A DNA stretch of 64,000 bases from Branchiostoma floridae (Eukaryota > Chordata > Leptocardii > Amphioxiformes > Branchiostomatidae), in the NCBI RefSeq assembly GCF_000003815.2, contig NC_049990.1:17064532-17128531 (forward strand), written 5' to 3'. The notes under the pieces were generated by a model. The model had not been told where the DNA came from. It ran no database searches and saw only the letters and a program-made list of their open reading frames with translations. This document shows, piece after piece, positions 7,708 to 17,658 of the stretch. The position numbers and the translations under genes are program-made. Position 1 is the stretch's first letter; each line of letters opens with the position of its first letter.

Positions 7708-10500
7708 TCACACCACTGTCTCCCTCTCAATAAACACTTGGTGTGGGTTCAGTTTTTCCTGTTCACGTATCAGTCTTTCTCTCAACACTTCTGGTTTTGG
7801 CCTTGCTGTTGGGTCCTCGCTCCAACATGACGTCATGATGACGTACAGGTCTGGAGGACACTCCGCAGGCATGTCCAGACGGATCCCCTGCTGTAGGATC
7901 TCCACAAGCTGCTGACAGGTCGGCTGTGGTGTGTTGCCGTACATGGGGTCCGTCCCACCTGTTACAATCTCCCACAGAAGCACACCAAAGGACCACAGGT
8001 CGCTTTCGCACGAGAACTGAAGATGTAGGAGGGACTCGATCGCCATCCATTTCAACGGGAGACGTTGTTCTTGGCCTTGGTGATTGACAGGAATGTATTG
8101 TGCTGTGTTGTACACGTCGCGAGCAAGGCCGAAGTCGCCAAGTTTTGCGACATTCTGTTCAGTGATTAGAACGTTACGTGCGGCCACGTCGCGATGGGAA
8201 ATGCGGAGATCTTTCAGATGACTGAGGGCGTGTGTAATGTCAATTGCAAAATACAGCAAGTGATGTAACTTATTTTTCTTTTGCCTTAAGAAGTTGAGGA
8301 GGTTTCCTTTGCTGGCGTACTCGAGGATCAAGCACTTTGGATTGGATTTGATGTTAAATCCAAGCAACTGGATGATATTAGATTTTCGGGTATTGTATCC
8401 CTTTTCCTCATGTATCACTGTAAGTATCGCTGTCTCTCTGTAGAAGTCCTGGTAACACAGTCTGTCGTTGAAGCGGATCATCTTGGCTGCAACAGTTTGT
8501 TGTCCGGTAGGCAACGCTAGGTTGGCTTGTGTCACCAGACCGAAGGCACCCATCCCTATCATATCTCCCAATGTCAGCTGGCTGCTGTCTATCTGCCATC
8601 GCTCCAGCCATCCTGGGCGTAACTTGTCTGCCAGGTCTTTTTCCATCCTCCTCAACTCACATACAGCATATTCCTCTTCTGGGAGTGGTTTGTGCATTGC
8701 GAAAAGCTTCCATTTTTTCTTACATGCTAGAATGCCAACAAATGCAAGGAACCCCAAAACACAAGAAACGCTTATCAGAATAGCTACATGAAGATCTGAC
8801 TGCTTGATCATGATATCACAGTTCGGTCCCGACCATGGTGGGATACAGGTGCAGCTGCCATCCACGTGATGACAGGTGGCGTTGTTCTTGCAGGTGCAGT
8901 CAGATTGGCAGTTGTGTCCGAATGTGCCCTTCTCGCATGGCTGGCTACAAGTCGTGCCTTTCCAGCCTGCTGTGCAGTTACATGTCCCGTCGCTAGGACT
9001 GCAGTAGGCTCTGTTTTTACAGACGCAACTACTCTCACATCTTAGTCCATACGTTCCCGGTTTACAGGGATCCTCACATCTGTGTCCTCTCCAACCTTCC
9101 AGACAAACACATCCGTCCCGCCGATCACAGTCAGAGCCATGCAGACAGTTGCAGATCTTCTCGCATCTCGACCCATGGTGATTGGGTGGGCAGGAAGTTA
9201 CATTGAGTATGAAGTTCGCTCTCAGGACATTACCTTGTGTTGTGATCGCTTGGCAGATGTACAAGCCATTGTTTTCATTCTGAAGATTCACTATTTCCAC
9301 TTTGTGTCCGTGCTTGACACCTAAAGGCTTGAAGGCCCCCCTCCGTTTCTCAGGCTGAAATAACCATGTCAGCTTTGTAACATTGACATGGTGTTGTTGA
9401 CAATGAAGAGTCACAGATCCGGTAATGTACAGTTCATCTAAATGTCCTTGTGTTGAGTTGATTGACAGTTCTTGTTTTGGTATGTCACAGATGACCCCCT
9501 GCCAACCTGGTTTACACTTGCAGGCTCCATTGAATCTGTGACAATTCGCACCGTTTCTACATGAACACTGATTCTCACATAAGAGGCCATATCTATGTGG
9601 AGGACACGGCAGCAGTCGAACTGTTGCCTCAGCTGATATGGTGCTTTCTTTTAAATAGTCTGCAGAAAGTCCAATGTAATCCGAGAGTCTGAATGGATCG
9701 CATGTAACTTTGATAGAGCCTTCTGAATCTGGTATGAAAGTTGCATGTATCAAAGCCATGAATTCAACATCGGAGTCGGTCATCCAGCTCGGAGAGATAA
9801 GATTCTCAGCTGATGCACTAAAAAGTGATTTTGCTGCCTCATGAATGTTTGTCCTCTCAACTAGTAGGAAATTTAGTGATGCTGATTGTAATTGCTTTGC
9901 ACAGGCAGTAGTTTCCCAATCGCCTCTTATCATTCTGGCAGCTGTTGCGGAAGATGATCTGTCATGCAAAGCCCATACAGCTTTTATTTCACACTTGCTA
10001 TTCCTGCTATTGAAGCGAACATATTCATGTTGACCTTCGTTGTAAAAACGTGTCAGATTGCGATATCTCTTTGATTTCTCGGAAGCAGTTAGCTGTACAA
10101 AGTTTGTGCTTTGAGTGTTTTTTGTCGGTATGTCACAGCTGGTGTTAAACACAGGAGGATAGCCAGGCACGTCCACAACTTGTACCTGAATGGTGACCTG
10201 ACCTTCGTACCTGCCAGACGTAACGTGTAGGATGTACTCGTCTTGCACCCCATAATCCAAAGGATTATTCACAAACAACGTACCATTGCTGACTTTGAAT
10301 CGCCTGTGTGGATCACCTTCCACCGTGTACCCGCCTTCTTTGACCGGCCAAGCCGCCTTCAGGGGTTGGATGTCCTTCGAAATTGGTGTCCCGACAGTGG
10401 CGTTCTCATAAACAGACACACTGAAGATTTCTTGGCTGCAGTAAATTGACACACACAGTATACATGTCCACAGAACTCTGACAACCGTGAGTCCCGACAT
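7708..10500 (-). CDS. Intronless receptor tyrosine kinase, copy A (cadherin-EGF-Ig-EGF x3-kinase)
   Basis: This is a single-exon gene of 930 residues from the ATG at 10498-10500. The open frame runs ten codons further 5' but only from a TTG; AAAATGT fits a usable start, and a hydrophobic signal peptide (residues 1-22) follows directly. The ectodomain has a cadherin-like repeat (about 25-120: YENATVGTPI, NPLDYGVQDEYIL, VVDVPGYPPVF), a Cys-poor region of unknown fold (120-295), an EGF-like module (about 298-340), an Ig domain (about 345-435) and three EGF-like modules (437-562). A membrane helix (about 570-593) follows. The kinase (about 643-915) has GMGAFGLV, AAK (Lys673), HRDVAARN, DFGLARD with Tyr797 and Tyr802 following, and LPLKWMA. 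All catalytic residues are present, so it should be an active receptor. The ligand is unknown. The EGF/Ig part recalls Tie receptors and the cadherin part recalls RET or Cad96Ca, but no orthology is claimed. Confidence 0.93.
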   Translation of the reverse strand: MSGLTVVRVLWTCILCVSIYCSQEIFSVSVYENATVGTPISKDIQPLKAAWPVKEGGYTVEGDPHRRFKVSNGTLFVNNPLDYGVQDEYILHVTSGRYEGQVTIQVQVVDVPGYPPVFNTSCDIPTKNTQSTNFVQLTASEKSKRYRNLTRFYNEGQHEYVRFNSRNSKCEIKAVWALHDRSSSATAARMIRGDWETTACAKQLQSASLNFLLVERTNIHEAAKSLFSASAENLISPSWMTDSDVEFMALIHATFIPDSEGSIKVTCDPFRLSDYIGLSADYLKESTISAEATVRLLPCPPHRYGLLCENQCSCRNGANCHRFNGACKCKPGWQGVICDIPKQELSINSTQGHLDELYITGSVTLHCQQHHVNVTKLTWLFQPEKRRGAFKPLGVKHGHKVEIVNLQNENNGLYICQAITTQGNVLRANFILNVTSCPPNHHGSRCEKICNCLHGSDCDRRDGCVCLEGWRGHRCEDPCKPGTYGLRCESSCVCKNRAYCSPSDGTCNCTAGWKGTTCSQPCEKGTFGHNCQSDCTCKNNATCHHVDGSCTCIPPWSGPNCDIMIKQSDLHVAILISVSCVLGFLAFVGILACKKKWKLFAMHKPLPEEEYAVCELRRMEKDLADKLRPGWLERWQIDSSQLTLGDMIGMGAFGLVTQANLALPTGQQTVAAKMIRFNDRLCYQDFYRETAILTVIHEEKGYNTRKSNIIQLLGFNIKSNPKCLILEYASKGNLLNFLRQKKNKLHHLLYFAIDITHALSHLKDLRISHRDVAARNVLITEQNVAKLGDFGLARDVYNTAQYIPVNHQGQEQRLPLKWMAIESLLHLQFSCESDLWSFGVLLWEIVTGGTDPMYGNTPQPTCQQLVEILQQGIRLDMPAECPPDLYVIMTSCWSEDPTARPKPEVLRERLIREQEKLNPHQVFIERETVV

Positions 10501-12222
10501 TTTCGAGCGAGGACTCTCTTCGAGATACAATCAAAGACTGTGAGGCAAGACGTTTTGAAGCCCCTGTGTGAACAGTAATTAATGCCAAAGGTTCCTCAAT
10601 TTGATGTTCCTGAATCTTAATAATTATCTTTCTTCAAAGGGCTGGTAAGGAAAAGGGGAAACCCCTGGACTGCTTTGGACGGACGAGGCATTGCCTCGGG
10701 CTCTTGAAGAAGAAAGAAACGCTATAGTGTGCCTAATCTGCGTGTTTACTCAGTGCACCATTACATTTTCTGTCCAGCAATATTAATATGTAATCAGAAA
10801 TACATTTACTCTCAAATGTCAAGAAAATTTCAGCAAATATTTTACGAAGCCACTACTGTGGGAAAGGTAGTCTTTAGTCACTAGAATACACGTACACATG
10901 TATGTAGGATTGGACAGAAACATATTTTTTTCCGAGGGTCTGATCTGAACACAGTGACCTCGGTGACGTCATGCCTTGTGGCATTAAAACCAGAGCAGCA
11001 AGTTTCAAACACTTTCAGGAAGTGTAAAAAGCAGAACCTGTGACACCCTGATCACGTGTAACTTTGGGAACGACAAGTAACTGTCTTTGTCTGGCTCAAC
11101 CCAAGCGTAATCTACTTCCATGATACTTTCCAATCAGAGGTTGGTGGGGAAATCGATATCGTGACCTTTTCCTTTCTTCCTTTTTTTTATTGATCGGCCG
11201 ATCGAAAAAAAAGTGGGAATGCCGATCGAAAAAAAAACACACACACACACTGATGAATGGAAAGAGTCACGATTTCCCAACCAACCCCTGCTTGGTGAGT
11301 ACTCCCAGGATTGTACCATAAGATTTATTATGCATACGTAAAGAGTTGCCTTTTGGGGAAGTGGGCACTCAGTCGATCTTGGAATATTGTTCCTGAATTT
11401 ACTTCCCCTTTCTTTGTCTCAACGTCCTATCTCAGCGTATTGATTACATCCATGAAAACTACAAGTTATATTTTAGGCAGTGTTGTGTTTTTGTCTGTCG
11501 GTCAACACAACTACCGAGAGCTCCTCATGTCATTATTGATATGCAAAAATGCACTAAATATAACCATCTCATGTGGTATATGTTAAAATTTAAGTCCAAA
11601 AAAAATGCTAACAAGAGGAAATTGCTGACCCTTTTAACACATATGACACTCGAGGCACTCAGATAACAAAGTGACATACAAATGCATTTTCTTTGTAACA
11701 TTTGTACTTGTATCTAAATAGCCAGTAAAACTGCCCTTCAGTGAAGTAAAGTATGATGCTACTGGTAGTTTATTCAGCTATACACATGTAAGGAATAGAT
11801 ATGTACAAATGACTTTCCTAGCAACAAAACTCCATCCACCTTTCAAATTAAAAGGTTGTTGACTTAAGTTGGTATAAGTGTATTTTTGAAGGTTGTTGAT
11901 TTATCAGATGATCATGACAAGGGTCATTTTTTCTGTAACAAATTATATTCTGGTGACTGCACAATGTTTGCAGTACTTGTACATGATCTTTCACAACTTT
12001 GAATTGCTTGAGGTTGAGCTTGTGTTTCTTATTCAAAATGTAGAAGAGATTTAACATGTCAAAGGATTATGTCTGTTATTTTAATATATCAGCTTCCTGT
12101 CTGTGAATTTCACCACGTGTACATAAAACATAACACAGATTTGAACTGTACAGCATTTAGACATTCTGTATCTGAATAGGACGCAAAGGTGACAAGAGCT
12201 ACCATGGAAGACCATCCCTGCA
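10501..12222. other. RTK copy A upstream flank, noncoding
   Basis: There is no gene. The flank is strongly conserved with copy B (20446-22192), including a CRE (10964-10971), an E-box CACGTG (about 11054), a short (CA)n run (about 11238-11250), and a degenerate SINE tail (about 11712-11750, resembling 32325-32360). It ends at the orphan DnaJ last exon. Promoter elements probably lie in the first 700 bp, but no TATA box was identified with confidence. Confidence 0.6.
10964..10971. promoter_or_regulatory. Consensus CRE (TGACGTCA) upstream of RTK copy A
   Basis: A perfect palindromic CREB/ATF site lies 464 bp upstream of the start codon. The same octamer is at exactly the same distance in copy B. 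Recent duplication explains the conservation equally well, so function is only inferred. Confidence 0.45.
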
Positions 12223-12654
12223 TCACCGTAGCGGGCTCTTGGTACCGCCTCCCTCTAACAGATCCTTTGCCTCATTTATCTTTGCAGCAAGGTAAGGCGA
12301 CCCACCTGACATTCAGAAAAAAAAGATAGACAATGGTTAGTCTTGTCATGTTTGTATCATAAAGATATTTTCTTGTCAGTATTTAGTAGTTTTGCAAGTT
12401 TCACCTTGTTGACCATTGAACTGCAATGTTTTCTTGAAATGTTGATACACTGGAATGTTTTTTCACAGATGTTTCAATTGAAGACAGTGCAAAAGGCAGG
12501 TACAGTCAGAACTGCCAAAGATGACAACTCAAGGGACCAATAAACTTTGGTCTTTATGGATTGGTGAATTTTGGTGGTCACTATAGACAGAATTCTTCAG
12601 GCTTGTTCTAGTGGAAAATTATCTAAGGCATAAGGGATCACCAATATGTGGCCA

Positions 12655-12812
12655 CACTGGCCAGGTGGACCTTATGTACAGATGGTAACTTGTACAGGTT
12701 TGACTCAATATCCAATAGGCCAGGTGGTCCTTATGTTGAGGTGGTCACTTGTACATGTTTAATTGTAACAATTTGTATATCAGTGTCCAGGTGGTCCATA
12801 TGTAGAGGCATA
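12655..12812. repeat. Reduced, degenerate 57-bp minisatellite in copy A
   Basis: About three diverged units of CAGGTGG(T/C)C-TTATGT-GAGGTGG-CACTTGTACA-GTTTGA lie here, and one more lies after the SINE-like insertion (13218-13275). Copy B has eight regular units at 22584-23039, so the array expanded or contracted after duplication. Confidence 0.7.
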
Positions 12813-13204
12813 ACTCAGGTGTAAATGAGTATCTAGCTACGGCTAGTGACCTTGGCGGGGCTTTGTGGCCGAGACAGGCTTAGGGGCATGTTCGGGCATG
12901 ATGCACCCGCCATGACACACGAGTCGCGCGATCGGGGGTATGAGGAACTCCTTACATCCTTGGTCGGAAGTCCTCCTAGGAGACGGATACTCCAAATAGC
13001 AAAGCTGCATCTGCTGGAGCCGTCTCACACGTGTCATACAGTTCTGTCCCTGTGAGACTTAGTGCTCCAGTAGACGAGAGAGTGGAGAAGGAATTGCACA
13101 CCCCTCCTTCACGATAAAAAGTCATGTGCAGGTCAGGCAAAAACAGGTAAATGCCTGTCTGCCTGTTCATCTGTCGAATCGACAGGAGAACCATAAAGGG
13201 AACC
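12813..13204. mobile_element. SINE-like 392-bp insertion in copy A only
   Basis: The segment is flanked by a perfect 13-bp direct repeat ATGTAGAGGCATA (12800-12812 and 13205-13217), and copy B lacks it. The left end carries the SINE tail motif CTCAGGTGTAAATGAGTA-CTAGCT shared with the SINEs at 185-385 and 44985-45255. The remainder is GC-rich without a recognisable tRNA promoter or ORF. It is a post-duplication insertion. The exact class is uncertain, probably a truncated or composite SINE. Confidence 0.7.
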
Positions 13205-14456
13205 ATGTAGAGGCATAGTACTAGTACAAGTCTGATTGTACATCAATGGCCAGGTGGCAACCTTTACATGTTTGGCTGTACATAAACAAGATGATACATC
13301 CCACATAGCCTTACCTCTATCTGGATGGTTGAGCAGCATAATTCTCCTGTGTGCCTCCCTCATCTTCTTCGTGTTAGCTGATGGACTGGAAATAAAATCA
13401 AAGCCCTTTCACTCATCTGTGTTTTATCTCATCTTTTTAGCATTGTTAGTTTGTCATTTTGGTCATTTAACATTTTCAACAGTGACTTACCAAGTCTAGA
13501 CCAACATGACTTACTCTCCACCCAAAGAGCTTTATCTACCACTAAAAAATCATGTCATTGACCACAGCATATCCAGAACATGAGATATCCAAACTGGAAG
13601 TTCTACTGCAATACTGTAATAAAACGCTAGACGGACTTAAGTCTAACCATTCTGAGGTCTCATCAAGACCTATTCACATACTAACGTAACTAAGCACCAA
13701 CTTCAAAGACAATTCAACCTGACATTCTCAAGCTATATTATTCACAAACACACAACACACAGATCAAAACATAACCTTCTTGGCAAAGGCAAGAAGAAAA
13801 CCCATGTAGTTGTAGTTCAACACTAAGTGATACTGTAACAGGGATATCTGTCCTGTTTTTGTAGGTAATTTTTGGAAACATACCCGACTTTTGACTTTCT
13901 ATCGTTCTTTGTTATGTTTCTTAACTACATAAATACATCGCAACATGCTATACAGGAATCGCATACTACTGAATACCTTTATATTTTAGGCATACGTTCG
14001 AAAATACACTCGTTAAGAATGAAGTTGTTAATAATTATAAAACATTTTACGAAAGCACTACACTTTGCCTGTCATGCCGTTCAGACAAGTTTTGAATCGC
14101 TGTGCATGCTGGGATAGCCGACCCAGTTGGGCTGTCATCCCCGCATTTCCCCGGTAAAAACTTAATCGAATACCCTTTCTTGAAGATATAGAAACATTGA
14201 GCAGTGTTATTATCTAGAGAGATATGAGACACAGGGACGTGTTAGGGATGAATGATATGTGTCTATTGGTATCACGGAACGGAACAAAACCGAACGATAA
14301 AAAACAAACATGTAACCATTGATGTAACCAAAACCAAACGTAAAATTGTGTGTCCAGTCACGTCTCTAATGTCAACCAAGGAAGATCAACCTGAAAAAGA
14401 TAACAGGAAAACACTTATAGCGTTTAACATGCGACCAAGATAGGATAATAATCAAG

Positions 14457-14540
14457 TGTAACGAAATGACCTTGCCACGTGTAACGAAATTACTTCGTGA
14501 TGTAACGAATCGACTGTAACGAAAAGGCGATGTAACGAAA
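14457..14540. repeat. Five irregularly spaced TGTAACGAA motifs
   Basis: TGTAACGAA starts at 14457, 14480, 14501, 14515 and 14531 (spacings 23, 21, 14 and 16). The intervals differ, so it is not a simple microsatellite. Function unknown. Confidence 0.6.
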
Positions 14541-14780
14541 CGACCGGTTACCGGGTTAACTATGGGACAACGGACATGTGCATGTATATGTCACAGGGGA
14601 GATTGGAATCCATGGGGAATCGGAATCCCCCTAGGGGAGACTAGACTTCCAATTACCCCTAGGGCAGATTGGAATTCCAATCTCTCCTACGGGAATTCCA
14701 ATCCCCCTGGGAGAGATTGGAATTCTTATGGAGACCGAATAAAGAAACTCTTTTTACACAACCAACGATTTATTCTCACC

Positions 14781-14813
14781 GACGTTTCGGTGACTGTCTG
14801 TCACCTTCTTCAG
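14781..14813 (-). ncRNA. Hammerhead-ribozyme-like motif 1
   Basis: The minus strand reads CTGAAGA, then a stem-loop (GGTGAC, loop AGACA, GTCACC), then GAAAC and GTC. This fits the core CUGANGA / GAAA / NUH with a perfect 6-bp stem II. One extra A precedes stem II, and the only possible stem III is the short ACGU, as in the minimal hammerheads known from Penelope-like elements. Activity is uncertain. Confidence 0.5.
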
Positions 14814-15272
14814 GGCAATTCTGACTGGTTCACGTTGTACTGCAGGATAGGTGTCTTATGGAGACCATTATGAGTTTAACTTAATGTTCTCTACCGTTTT
14901 TTTTCCAGTTAGCTATGTTGCATTATTTTTTTCGGGCATATCCTTGCTTTTGACCTTGTTTTTTCTGCCAGCTGAAATTGACTAGATAGAATATCACTTG
15001 TCAAATAATTCTGTCTATTTTTCAAAACAATTTCATCTAATCTGAAATTTGCGGTAAAATCAAAGATTGTCTTGTATTACTGAATGTTTGATAATGTAAT
15101 GTTTAACGAGGTATAGTACATGATAAGATAATATTGTACACTATAGAGAAGTATTGTTAACCTTAAATTGTCAGAAAAATGCCAGATATGAGGCATAAGA
15201 TATTATGATTTATTCTCAGAAATGATTATAAATCCCTGTTGCATTGTTTTAAACTATGAAGCCACTGCTGGG

Positions 15273-15513
15273 TGTCACGAGGTGGCATCGTGATCACTCT
15301 GTGATCACCCCTGGTGTGGGGAGTGTCACCCGAGTAATTGGGAGCAGATGTACAGGGGTTTGAGAAGGGACACGTATGAGGGTAGGGGATTCCAGCTAGA
15401 GACGCCGACAGGGTAGGACGTGCCCAGATTGTCCTGAATAAAGGTTATCATATCCGCAACATCATGCCTCTGTCCTGATCCTTGACTTGACTCACTACCA
15501 TGCCACCGTGACA
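15273..15513. mobile_element. Possible solo LTR (about 241 bp)
   Basis: The segment starts TGTCACGAGGTGGC and ends GCCACCGTGACA, giving the 5'-TG...CA-3' ends and short inverted termini expected of an LTR. An AATAAA lies inside near 15439. No internal retroelement coding sequence flanks it, and no clear 5-bp target duplication is visible. The call is therefore tentative. Confidence 0.4.
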
Positions 15514-17658
15514 GTAGATTCAAAGATTGTCCTGGTAGAATTCCAATCTCTCCTAGGAGAATTCCGGATTCTCCTAGGAGAGTTGGAATTCCATTAGAAC
15601 TCTAGAAGAATTCCAATCTCTCGGGATCCTCCTAGATTCCAATCTCCTCTGTGACATATACATGAAGTGGACTTGACTATTTCAATGTGGCGTATGTGCC
15701 TGGGGATGGTAGCCTGATCAGATTTGACTGTAGTACAGTACTAAACTTCTTTTTGACTGTTAAAACCAATAATGTTACTGATCTGCATCGCATTTGTATA
15801 TCGTCAAAACGAACGATTTTCATTCTAATATTTTTCCAAATTGTTTTCCTCAACTTCAGCACAAAACTTTACTATCTTTAGGATTTCACCTAATACATGT
15901 AGTATCTTTTTGTAAAACTCAATTCAGACTTTTCCCCCATCACATCTTATCATTGCTGAAGATGGTGTTATCTTGGTAGGTCTCTGCATTCACAAAGTAC
16001 CATCTGTTTCTTCTAGAATTTGCCCAAATGCCTTGTTAATGCAATTGTATGGATTCCCTTCTCTGGTAACACCAAAACTGATGCAAAGGCTGCAAGAGAG
16101 AGTTTAAAGCACCTGATTGTTCAATAATCAGTTCGAGAAGTTCCTAAGAACAGAGTCTGTGCCAAGGACCCGGTGTCAAAAAGGGAAAACCCCTAGACGC
16201 CCTATGTATGTGATTGAGATCTTTGTTAATAGAGAAATGCCAGAGATTTCAACAGTGTTTTAATCAATATATTTTGTTGTACTGAATGATTTTATGTGAG
16301 ATAGGCTCGAGTTGTAAGATAGGCTCGAATTGTCTCACCTGATATCTGAACACAATAGAATTGATAATGTCTATCCTAGTAGTGTGAGAACTAGAGTAGA
16401 AGGTTTCAGGAACTGTGAAAAAGGGACGTTGTATGTCCTCCTGTTCCCTAGAAACTTAACTCGCGGACCGTCTTTGTTTGGTTCAAGCCAAGCGTTATCT
16501 ACCAACAAGATAGCCTGCCTTGAAATTTAGATAGCTTTTAACCCTGTTACTTTACTGTCCTCTGTTCTAAGATAAACAAGGAAGGAACAGCCAAAACGTG
16601 TGTGCTACATGTTTCAGTAATTCTGGTTTCCTCTCTCTAAACTGCACAATTCTAGTTATGAATAGTGTAAAGAATTTCATTGGACGAACGAGAGTTCCAC
16701 GACCTCATACCTTTACTTTTACCAAATGGTTTAGTCTTTTTGAGTACTTATAAATCTTTCCACTTGATCATGCAAATGATGTCCTCATTTTCATAATTTG
16801 TCTCGTTGAAGCATCCTCTCTATGCAATAGGCATACGTCCAAAGCATACAGGTCTTATTGTAGCAGAGAAGGCCATTTTAGTGTTTCCTCCTGCGTTACT
16901 TAAATATCAAACTTATTTGTATGATTAACGTCAAATAATGAGCATATTCACTAAGTTCCATATGCTGTAAGTATGAAGTTCCAATCATTGACCACTGTGG
17001 AATTACAATATTTTCTTATTTATCATGCAGACGAGGTCTTTATTTGCATTATTAATACCTATCGACATTTCTCTCTCAGCTACATATGTCACGAGTTTGA
17101 AATTCCTATCATGGAATACAGCGAATTAATAAACTTCCCTCATTAATTATGCAATTAGCTGTTAATTTCCACATTAAGTATCTTTTTATGTAAGTCATCA
17201 CCTTGGCTATCTACATACCAAAAATCATGACAATCTGTCAACACGTGCTGGAGTAATTCCCATCTAACAAAGATGAGACATTTTCTTTGTTGATTTATGC
17301 ATGAAAGACATTAGTTAATTAGAACACTCTATGGCTTACTTCTAATTACTGTTTAGTATTGTAAGCATTTTCTGAAAGAATGTTTTGTGACTTGAATAAG
17401 CAATAAAAAGGTGCTAATTACAAAATTTAAAGGCAAACGTGTAGAGTGTAGTAGCGTATATGCTAGAGTAAGCCACGTGTATGCATAATAAATGGCATTA
17501 ACAAATTATATTCTATTTCTATGTCCAGTTTGCTTCATCATGTATATACTAGTCGTGCATTCATTGTTAGATACTCTAGAAATAGTAGTCTCTGAGAAAT
17601 GTTCTTAAATGATGAATGTAGCTGTAAAGCTGTAAAGCCGGATGTTGTCCCGTGCTGA

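Larger units (their letters stand above)
12223..13385 (-). pseudogene. Orphan last two exons of the TIM14-type DnaJ gene (partial duplicate)
   Basis: Two exons are preserved with correct splice signals and intact frame: 13315-13385 (encodes the J-domain part ending in NHPDR, with the HPD motif) and 12223-12305 (encodes SPYLAAKINEAKDLLEGGG and a short tail, then TGA). They match exons 5 and 6 of the complete gene at 23073-23143 and 22193-22275. Exons 1-4 are missing because the duplication ends inside the equivalent of intron 4 (near 13925). There is no start codon or promoter of its own, so this is a truncated duplicate. The intervening intron carries the SINE-like insertion at 12813-13204 and a reduced form of the 57-bp minisatellite. 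Confidence 0.88.
392..13925. repeat. Segmental duplication, copy A (contains RTK copy A)
   Basis: From about 392 to 13925 the sequence matches 15966-23690 in the same orientation, apart from copy-specific insertions. It runs from a shared TTATCTTGGTAGGTCTCTGC at the left edge through the RTK gene, its upstream flank and two exons of the DnaJ gene. Similarity is lost on the right after a shared CATACC(C/T)GACTTTTGACT stretch. Removing the LINE (1779-7380) and the SINE-like insertion (12813-13204) leaves about 7.5 kb, in line with the 7.7 kb of copy B. Copy B contains the complete DnaJ gene, so copy A is inferred to be the derived copy. Confidence 0.88.
14581..15664. mobile_element. 1.08-kb element with 29-bp terminal inverted repeats
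   Basis: The ends 14581-14609 and 15636-15664 are inverted copies of each other with one mismatch (CATGTATATGTCACAG(G/A)GGAGATTGGAAT). Inside each end are many short inverted units of AGAGATTGGAATTCC and CTCCTAGG. No transposase is present. No clear target-site duplication was found. It may be a composite, since a solo-LTR candidate and a hammerhead-like motif lie within it. Confidence 0.65.
13926..15965. other. Unique spacer between duplication copies A and B
   Basis: No gene was recognised. The spacer contains short TGTAACGAA repeats, a TIR-bounded repeat element, a hammerhead-like motif and a solo-LTR candidate, each listed separately. Confidence 0.7.

Noticed and set aside
8468-8791. Plus-strand frames opposite the RTK genes (also 9082-9324, 17642-17866, 18413-18820, 19033-19275)
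   Set aside because: They are shadows of the RTK coding strand, conserved between copies only because the genes are.
10501-10530. Extra ten N-terminal codons on RTK copy A (and 20446-20475 on copy B)
   Set aside because: They begin with TTG, not ATG. The ATG ten codons later has an acceptable context and is followed directly by a signal peptide.
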